A stretch of 64,000 nt of DNA, taken from NCBI RefSeq assembly GCF_026130605.1, contig NZ_JANFAU010000001.1, positions 558,001 through 622,000 on the forward strand. Reading direction: 5' to 3'. The translations under genes and the position numbers were made by a program. The notes under the pieces are model-generated. The model was not told where the DNA came from, did not search any database, and worked only from the letters and a program-made list of their open reading frames with translations. The stretch comes from Sphingomonas lycopersici (GTDB lineage Bacteria > Pseudomonadota > Alphaproteobacteria > Sphingomonadales > Sphingomonadaceae). Positions 58,642-64,000 of this stretch are shown one piece after another. Each line of letters starts with the position of its first letter. Position 1 is the first letter of the stretch.

Positions 58642-60749
58642 CACGCTGCTCCAGGAAGGCGGAAGGCGACGAGCTCCGCGCTGTAATTCCCGCCGCCGAT
58701 CGCGACGACGATATATTGCTTGCCGCGCAGGCGGTAGGTCATCGGTGACCCGCTTTGCGGCGCCGGCATATAGACGGCGCCCTTTTCCTCGCCGGTCGCT
58801 TTGTCATAGGCGCGCAGCATCGCGCCGCGCACGCCATATTCGTTGGTGTAAAACCCCGCCTCGCCACAGATCACCAATGTCTTGGTGACGAGCGGTCCGA
58901 GATTGCCCGGACGACCGGTACGCGGGATCTTGAGCCCTTTCAGCGCGGGATGGTTGCGCACGTTATCGGGGGTCTCGCCGTGCGCGATCTGCCATTTGAG
59001 ATCGCCTTTCGTGAGATCGATCGCGGTGATGCGGCCATAAGGCGGCTTCAGGAGCGGCAATCCGTCGACCGCGAGAAAGCCGGGCGGGGGACCCGCGGCG
59101 GCGGCGGGCGCCGGGGCGGGACGGCGGGGCGGCGGCGCCCCGTTGGTCTCGGACCCCATCGCCACCTGCGGGCGCGGTTCCTCGCCCGAGATGCCGTGAA
59201 CCTGCGGGAATTGCGACACCGTCATATTGGTGTTGGGAATAATGCCGATCACCCCGGGCTGGTTCTTGGAATAAACGAAGACGGTGTGGGTTTCGGGATC
59301 GTAGCAGCCGCCCGGCCAGTTGGTGCCGCCCTGGATGCCGGGCGAGATGATCGTGCCCCACCGGCCCGGCTTGCTGACCACGGGTGGCGTGTAGAGGGGA
59401 CCGATCTTGTAATTCTTCACCAGCTCGACCGCCTTGGCGCGCAGCGCCGGGGTGAAATCGATCAGATCGTCGATCGTCACGCCCTGCACGTCATAAGCCG
59501 GCGGCTTGGTCGGAAACGGCTGGGTCGGCGCATACCATTCGCCCGGCACGTCGCCCGCCTCGACCTTGCGTTCGACGATCGGCCAGATCGGCTTGCCGGT
59601 CTCGCGGTTGAGGACATAGAGGAAGGCCTGCTTGGTCGGCTGGGCGAGCGCCTTGACGAGCTTTCCGTCGACGGGGATGTCGCACAGGATCGGGGCGCAG
59701 GGTATATCGCGATCCCATAGTCCGTGATGGACCAGCTGATAATGCCAGCGCCGCTTGCCCGTCTCGATGTCGAGCGCGACTAGCGTCTCGCCGAACAGCG
59801 CATTGCCGCGGCGGAACATGCCCATTTCGTCGCCCGTCGGCAGTTCGACGGGGACATAGACCAGGCCCAGTTCCTCATCGGCGGACATTTCGGCCCAGAC
59901 GCCGCCATTGCCCGCCTCGTCGGCGTCGCCGTTCAGCCAGCTATCATAGCCGAACTCGCCTTTGCGCGGGATGGTATGGAAGATCCATTTGCGCTTGCCG
60001 GTGCGAACGTCGAACCCGCGGACATAACCCTTCACATTGCGGCGGACCGCGGGAACGTCCCCGGCGGCATGGGCGGCGCCGACAACCACGGTATCGCGCG
60101 CGATGAGCGGGGTCGCGTGGAGCCCGACGTCGGCGGTATCGGGATCGAGCTGCTGATCGAAATCGAGCTTCAGATCGACGATGCCGTTGGTGCCGAAGTC
60201 GGGATCGGGAATACCGGTCGCCGCATCGAGCGAGACGAGGCGATATCCGGTCGTGACATAGAGAATGCGCTCCTTCGTCCCGTCCGTCCAATAGGATACG
60301 CCGTGCCCCGATAATTGCCGCGGCGAGTTCAGCGCGCGTTGCCCCTCGTCCAGCCGATGCATCCACAAAAGCTCGCCCGACGCGGCGTCGAGCGCGATGC
60401 AGTCGCGGCGCGAGCCGGCGGCGAGATACAGCCGGCCCTTGACGAGAAGCGGCGTCGCTTCGAACTGATATTCCTTCCGCGCGCCGAGCACGTCGGTCTT
60501 GAAGCTCCACGCGATTTCGAGATCGGAGAAATTGTCCGCATTGATCTGGTCGAGCGGAGAATAGCGCGTGCTCGCCTGATCGGCGGCATAATGGCGCCAT
60601 TCGGTATCCGGCAGCGACGATGCGCCCGGCGCGGTCGCGGCAAATGCCTTGAACGGGCCAGCGCCCGCCAGCGCGACCATCGCCGCGGTCTCGCCCAGCA
60701 TCCTGCGTCGGGAAATCTCGAACATCGCGCTTTTGGGTTCCCTTTCCAT
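58641..60749 (-). CDS. PQQ-dependent dehydrogenase with Tat-type leader and Pro/Ala-rich insert
   Basis: A 702-residue quinoprotein. The N-terminus has a twin-arginine leader (SRRRMLGETAAMVALAGAG, residues 13-31), unusual because many PQQ dehydrogenases use Sec. The propeller begins EWRHYAADQASTRYSPLDQINADNFSDLEIAW and shows docking repeats LDAASGELLWMH, FDVRTGKRKWIF and LDIETGKRRWHYQ. A Pro/Ala-rich stretch near residue 570 (APPPRRPAPAPAAAAGPPPG) interrupts a blade. I chose ATG 60749, 11 bases after the aldehyde dehydrogenase stop; ATG 60725 (MFEISRRR) is equally possible. It would oxidise an alcohol or sugar, passing electrons to the cytochrome downstream. Confidence 0.88.
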   Translation of the reverse strand: MEREPKSAMFEISRRRMLGETAAMVALAGAGPFKAFAATAPGASSLPDTEWRHYAADQASTRYSPLDQINADNFSDLEIAWSFKTDVLGARKEYQFEATPLLVKGRLYLAAGSRRDCIALDAASGELLWMHRLDEGQRALNSPRQLSGHGVSYWTDGTKERILYVTTGYRLVSLDAATGIPDPDFGTNGIVDLKLDFDQQLDPDTADVGLHATPLIARDTVVVGAAHAAGDVPAVRRNVKGYVRGFDVRTGKRKWIFHTIPRKGEFGYDSWLNGDADEAGNGGVWAEMSADEELGLVYVPVELPTGDEMGMFRRGNALFGETLVALDIETGKRRWHYQLVHHGLWDRDIPCAPILCDIPVDGKLVKALAQPTKQAFLYVLNRETGKPIWPIVERKVEAGDVPGEWYAPTQPFPTKPPAYDVQGVTIDDLIDFTPALRAKAVELVKNYKIGPLYTPPVVSKPGRWGTIISPGIQGGTNWPGGCYDPETHTVFVYSKNQPGVIGIIPNTNMTVSQFPQVHGISGEEPRPQVAMGSETNGAPPPRRPAPAPAAAAGPPPGFLAVDGLPLLKPPYGRITAIDLTKGDLKWQIAHGETPDNVRNHPALKGLKIPRTGRPGNLGPLVTKTLVICGEAGFYTNEYGVRGAMLRAYDKATGEEKGAVYMPAPQSGSPMTYRLRGKQYIVVAIGGGNYSAELVAFRLPGAA

Positions 60750-60760
60750 TTCCGCGCCGG

Positions 60761-62239
60761 TTACCAGTCGACCGCGATATATTTGGCCTCGCAATATTCG
60801 AGCAGGCCGTGGTGCGCGCCCTCTCGTCCGAGCCCGCTCTGCTTGACGCCGCCGAACGGCGCCGCCGCATCCGAGACCAGGCCGCGGTTGATCGCGATCA
60901 TCCCGCATTCGATGCGCTCCGCGATGTTCAGTGCGCGCTTGAGGTCGGCCGAATAGACATAAGCGGCGAGGCCATAGTCGGTCGCATTGGCGAGGCGGAT
61001 CGCCTCTTCCGCATCATCGAACGGGAGGACCGCAGCGACGGGGCCGAACACCTCCTCGTCGAGGATCGCGGACCCCTGCCGGACATTGGCGAGCACCGAA
61101 GGAGGATAGAAGAAGCCCGCGCCCGCCAGCGCCTTGCCACCGAGCCGGACCTGCGCGCCGCGCTGGACGGCATCGGCAACCAGCCGATCGATCTTCTCGA
61201 TCGACTGCCGGTTGATCATCGCGCCGCATTGGGTCGCGGCGTCGATGCCCGGCCCGACGGCGAGCGCCCCCATCCGCTCGACCAGCCGCTCGACGAACCG
61301 GTCGTGGATCCCGCGCTGGACGTAGAAGCGGTTGGCGGCGGTGCAGGCCTCGCCCGCGTTGCGCATCTTGGCGACCATCGCGCCGTCGATCGCGGCGTCG
61401 AGATCGGCATCGTCCAGGATGATGAACGGCGCATTGCCGCCCAGCTCCATCGACGAGCTGATCACCGTGTCGGCGGCTTCGCGGAGCAGGATGCGGCCGA
61501 CCTCGGTCGACCCGGTGAACGAAAGCTTGCGCACGCGCGGATCGTGCAGGATCGCGCTGCACACCGGCCCCGGATCGCTCGCGTTGATGAGGTTGACGAC
61601 CCCGGCGGGAACGCCGGCGCGCCGCATGATCTCGGCCACCGCCATCGCGGTGAGCGGGGTTTCCTCGGCAGGCTTCAGGATGCAGGTGCACCCGGCGGCG
61701 AGCGCCGGCGCGATCTTGCGGGTCGCCATCGCCGCGGGGAAGTTCCACGGCGTGATGAGCAGCGCGACGCCGATCGGCTGATATTGCACCAGAATGCGAT
61801 TGGCGCCCGACGGCGCGATCGCGACCTCGCCGTTGATGCGGACGGCTTCCTCGGCATACCAGCGGAAGAATTCGGCGGCATAAGCCACCTCGCCCCGCGC
61901 ATCGCCGAGCGCCTTGCCGTTCTCGAGCGAGATGATCTGCGCCAGCCACTCCTGCTGCGCCATCATGGCGTGGAAACAGGCCATGAGGATGTCGGCGCGC
62001 TTGCGCGGCGCGGTGGCGGCCCAATCGGCCGCCGCCGCGGCCGCCGCATCGACCGCCGCGATCCCGTCGCCGACGTCGCCGTCGGCAACGGATGTCAGCA
62101 TGTCGCCCGTCGCGGGATTGATGATCTCGATCCTTTTTCCCCCCGCGGGATCGATCCACGCGTCGCCGATCAGGAGACCGGTGGGGATCGCGAAGGGAGC
62201 GGCTGTGCCCGTGGTCGGCGGCGCGTATCGGCTGGTCAT
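60761..62239 (-). CDS. NAD(P)-dependent aldehyde dehydrogenase, succinate-semialdehyde dehydrogenase type
   Basis: A 492-residue cytoplasmic aldehyde dehydrogenase. Catalytic residues are N166 (PWNFPAA), K189 (ILKPAEETP), E265 (SMELGGNAP) and C299 (NAGEACTAANRF). The context EACTAANRF and the C-terminal FGGVKQSGLGREG resemble GabD-like enzymes. It would oxidise the aldehyde from the alcohol dehydrogenase encoded upstream to an acid. The start is ATG 62239, 21 bases after the Fe-alcohol dehydrogenase stop. The true substrate may be any omega-semialdehyde. Confidence 0.92.
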   Translation of the reverse strand: MTSRYAPPTTGTAAPFAIPTGLLIGDAWIDPAGGKRIEIINPATGDMLTSVADGDVGDGIAAVDAAAAAAADWAATAPRKRADILMACFHAMMAQQEWLAQIISLENGKALGDARGEVAYAAEFFRWYAEEAVRINGEVAIAPSGANRILVQYQPIGVALLITPWNFPAAMATRKIAPALAAGCTCILKPAEETPLTAMAVAEIMRRAGVPAGVVNLINASDPGPVCSAILHDPRVRKLSFTGSTEVGRILLREAADTVISSSMELGGNAPFIILDDADLDAAIDGAMVAKMRNAGEACTAANRFYVQRGIHDRFVERLVERMGALAVGPGIDAATQCGAMINRQSIEKIDRLVADAVQRGAQVRLGGKALAGAGFFYPPSVLANVRQGSAILDEEVFGPVAAVLPFDDAEEAIRLANATDYGLAAYVYSADLKRALNIAERIECGMIAINRGLVSDAAAPFGGVKQSGLGREGAHHGLLEYCEAKYIAVDW

Positions 62240-62260
62240 GTGACGAGGATTTTCCGAAGC

Positions 62261-63496
62261 TTATAGGGCGGAAAGGGACGCGCGGTCGCCGGTGAAGGCG
62301 GCGCGCGTGATCGATTGCATCGCCGCGAGGTCGAGCGGACGCGGGTTGTTCTTGATGAGCCGCGCGGCATCCAGCGAATGACGCGCGACATAATCCTGCT
62401 GATCGGCGGCGAGCCCCAGCGCCGCCAGCGAGGCGGGAATGTCGATCCGCGCAAGCAAATCGCTCACCGCATCGATGAACGCCTGCGCGCGCGCCTCGGC
62501 AGGCCCGTCGCCCACGCCGATGGCGTCCGCCAGTTCGGCCAGCGCGTTGGCGCACGCCGGGCGGTTATATTGCATCACGAACGGCAGCAGCGTCGCGACC
62601 CCCAGGCCGTGCGCGGTATGCGTCAGATTGCCCACGGGATATTGCAGCGCATGCGCCGCCGCCGTCCCCGCCGTGCCGAAGGCGCAACCGGCGGCGAGCG
62701 CGGCGAGCATCACCCCTTCGCGCGCCTCGATATCGCTACCATTTCTGAACGCGCGTTCGAGGTAGGTGAACAGGTTGACGATCGCCAGCTTCGCAAAATG
62801 GTCCGACAAGATGTTCTTGCCGACGAACACATGCTCCTGGGTCAGCATCGGATCGGACGGACGCGCCAATGTGGTGAACGCCTCGACCGCATGGGTCAGC
62901 GCATCGGCGCCCGAAAAGGCAGTAAGCGCCGGCGGGCAGGTGACGGTCAGCTCCGGATCGCAGATCGCGACCTGCGGAATGAGATAGGGGCTGGCGATGC
63001 CGATCTTGGTTCCGCGCTGCTCGTCGGTAATCACCGCAACCGGCGTCACTTCGGAGCCGGTGCCCGCGGTAGTGGGCAGCGCGATCAGCGGAACGACCGG
63101 CCCGGGAACCGCGAACTCGCCGTAATAATCCTCGACATTGCCGCCATGCGTGACGAGCATCGCGGCGACCTTCGCCAGATCGATCGAGCTGCCGCCGCCG
63201 ACGCCGATCACCACGTCCGGCGCGAAATCGCGTGCCGCGGCGACGCAGCCCTCGATCGATTCCATCGGAAGATCGGGAATCGTGCCGTCGAACACCCGCG
63301 TCTTGACGCCGTGGGCGGCGAGATCGGCGAGCATGTCGGCGAATTCGCGCTGGGCGGATTGGCGCTGATCGGTGCACAATATCGCGCGCCGCCCGATCGA
63401 CGCGGTGGCCGAGCCGAGCGCGGCGCGCTGCTTGCGCCCGAACAGAATATCGCGCGGCAGCCGCAATGCGCCGAACATGGAGAGGGTCTCGCTCAC
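62261..63496 (-). CDS. Iron-containing alcohol dehydrogenase
   Basis: A 411-residue group III alcohol dehydrogenase. The NAD-binding motif is VIGVGGGSSIDLAK, and PTTAGTGSEVTP follows. Metal-site histidines are in GADALTHAVEAF, NLTHTAHGLGVATLLP and the aspartate just before. GTG 63496 overlaps the cytochrome c stop by four bases and is chosen for coupling; ATG 63478 (MFGALRLPRDILFG) would shorten it by six residues and has equal homology support. It would interconvert an alcohol and an aldehyde with NAD(P), upstream of the aldehyde dehydrogenase. Relatives also include maleylacetate reductases, but the sequence looks like the alcohol group. Confidence 0.9.
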   Translation of the reverse strand: MSETLSMFGALRLPRDILFGRKQRAALGSATASIGRRAILCTDQRQSAQREFADMLADLAAHGVKTRVFDGTIPDLPMESIEGCVAAARDFAPDVVIGVGGGSSIDLAKVAAMLVTHGGNVEDYYGEFAVPGPVVPLIALPTTAGTGSEVTPVAVITDEQRGTKIGIASPYLIPQVAICDPELTVTCPPALTAFSGADALTHAVEAFTTLARPSDPMLTQEHVFVGKNILSDHFAKLAIVNLFTYLERAFRNGSDIEAREGVMLAALAAGCAFGTAGTAAAHALQYPVGNLTHTAHGLGVATLLPFVMQYNRPACANALAELADAIGVGDGPAEARAQAFIDAVSDLLARIDIPASLAALGLAADQQDYVARHSLDAARLIKNNPRPLDLAAMQSITRAAFTGDRASLSAL

Positions 63497-63894
63497 TTGG
63501 CGCCGCCACCGACTGTCTTGAGGAATGCAATGACGTCGGCGCGGTCCTGCGCGTCCGTGACCGGCGTCGCCATCATCTTGGTGCCGGGCACCATCTTCCC
63601 GGGTCCGGCCAGAAACCGCGAGAGCGTGGCCTCGTCCCATTTGATGTGCGCCGCGCGCATCGCCGGGGAATAGACATAGCCCGCGCGCTGCCCGGCGGGG
63701 CGGCCGTAAACGCCGGCAAGGTTGGGGCCGATGCCACCGGCGACCGCCGGATCGATCCTGTGGCAAACCGCGCAGCGCGCGAACACCGCCTTGCCTTTGA
63801 CGGGGTTGCCGGCAGACGGCGCGGCGAGCGCCGCCGCACCGGCGACGATCGCCGGCGCTCCTCCGATCAGGCCCCATATCACGTTACGATTCAA
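63493..63894 (-). CDS. Cytochrome c, membrane-anchored or exported
   Basis: A 133-residue monohaem cytochrome. Haem is bound at C41-A-V-C44-H45 in FARCAVCHRIDPA; GIGPNLAGVYGR and KMVPGTKMMATPV (axial Met) are class I features. I chose the TTG at 63894: it is six bases after AAAGGGA and gives an export helix (RNVIWGLIGGAPAIVAGAAALAA). The frame from 63984 crosses the preceding short ORF. It is the first dehydrogenase-related gene of the operon and the second cytochrome of the set; two cytochromes in one operon suggest a branched or two-step electron path. Confidence 0.88.
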   Translation of the reverse strand: MNRNVIWGLIGGAPAIVAGAAALAAPSAGNPVKGKAVFARCAVCHRIDPAVAGGIGPNLAGVYGRPAGQRAGYVYSPAMRAAHIKWDEATLSRFLAGPGKMVPGTKMMATPVTDAQDRADVIAFLKTVGGGAK

Positions 63895-63896
63895 TG

Positions 63897-63968
63897 CTAT
63901 TCCCTTTCGGCAACGGGGGCGAAAACCGTGATCGCTCCCACCACAATGCGAATATTGACGTCGTTCAT
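63897..63968 (-). CDS. Short ORF (23 codons), possibly a micropeptide
   Basis: ATG 63968 overlaps the stop of the partial gene at the right edge (ATGA) and the frame ends TAG 63899-63897, two bases before the cytochrome TTG start. The peptide is MNDVNIRIVVGAITVFAPVA followed by three charged residues. It could be a leader that couples translation to the cytochrome, or noise. It lacks the Glu-x-x-x-Tyr of PqqA. Confidence 0.3.
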   Translation of the reverse strand: MNDVNIRIVVGAITVFAPVAERE

Positions 63969-64000
63969 GCCGGCACCGCGTCATGCTCGACGTAAAGCCG
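63965..64000 (-). CDS. C-terminal fragment of upstream gene (5' part outside window)
   Basis: Eleven codons, ending RLYVEHDAVPA with TGA at 63967-63965. The ending is compatible with xylose-isomerase-like TIM-barrel (sugar phosphate isomerase/epimerase) proteins, whose last residues often read F-V-E-H-D. That is far too short for a firm call. Coupling by ATGA shows that the operon continues beyond the window. Confidence 0.35.
   Translation of the reverse strand, partial: RLYVEHDAVPA

Noticed and set aside
63897..63968. The short ORF as a PqqA precursor peptide
   Set aside because: It has no tyrosine and no Glu-x-x-x-Tyr motif, so it cannot be the PQQ precursor despite the nearby quinoprotein.
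1..64000. CRISPR arrays, tRNA or rRNA genes, insertion sequences or prophage
   Set aside because: No regularly spaced repeats, cloverleaf-like intergenic segments, transposase motifs or phage structural genes were seen; nearly all sequence is accounted for by metabolic genes.

Overview
The window is G+C-rich DNA with dense, often overlapping genes (many ATGA or TGATG junctions). Its content is typical of a sphingomonad alphaproteobacterium (Sphingomonadaceae): four large TonB-dependent receptors, several MFS carriers, periplasmic quinoprotein dehydrogenases with small cytochromes c, ring-hydroxylating dioxygenase and CoA-dependent catabolic genes, and GGACCCCGGC-type palindromic intergenic repeats. 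The genus is inferred from gene content only. I see no rRNA, tRNA, insertion sequence, prophage or CRISPR array.

Layout. 1-5.1 kb: the tail of a CocE/NonD hydrolase, then a three-gene operon (MaoC-like protein, GPH-type carrier, acyl-CoA ligase) divergent from a TetR regulator, and a MAPEG membrane protein. 5.1-15.8 kb: a TonB receptor coupled to a PepSY membrane protein (iron/siderophore type), cobalamin genes (cobQ, cobD, cobC, cobU) interrupted by an MFS carrier, and an FAD oxidoreductase next to a truncated zinc-finger ORF. 15.9-20.9 kb: a lipid kinase, then the operon of circularly permuted ATP-grasp, alpha-E protein, transglutaminase-like protein and the proteasome-like peptidase Anbu. 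21-25.4 kb: benzoylformate decarboxylase and a Rieske dioxygenase, divergent from a LysR regulator.

25.5-38.3 kb: a ketoreductase, then a locus that appears to be controlled by a MarR regulator at 37836-38339. One arm on the plus strand is an MFS carrier and two NTF2-like proteins. The other, on the minus strand, is DUF3237, CocE hydrolase, DUF3237, TonB receptor, carboxylesterase and tannase-like esterase. Three related 15-bp sites (TTGATnnATC core) lie in front of the two arms. This looks like uptake and hydrolysis of an ester-containing natural product.

38.8-54.3 kb: a second catabolic locus whose four transcription-start regions each carry a copy of the same 17-bp palindrome, ATCATATAnnATATGAT. 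It encodes a TonB receptor, a GH3 glycosidase with a PA14 insert, two cupins, an ACS-type carrier, an SMP-30 lactonase, a PQQ dehydrogenase with cytochrome c, a family III CoA-transferase and a crotonase-fold enzyme. The likely job is import, deglycosylation, periplasmic oxidation and CoA-dependent breakdown of a glycoside or sugar acid. No gene in the window is an obvious regulator for it. 54.4-58.2 kb: a TonB receptor coupled to a PI-PLC-like phosphodiesterase. 58.2-64 kb: an alcohol/aldehyde oxidation operon (cytochrome c, Fe-alcohol dehydrogenase, aldehyde dehydrogenase, PQQ dehydrogenase, cytochrome c) running in from the right edge.
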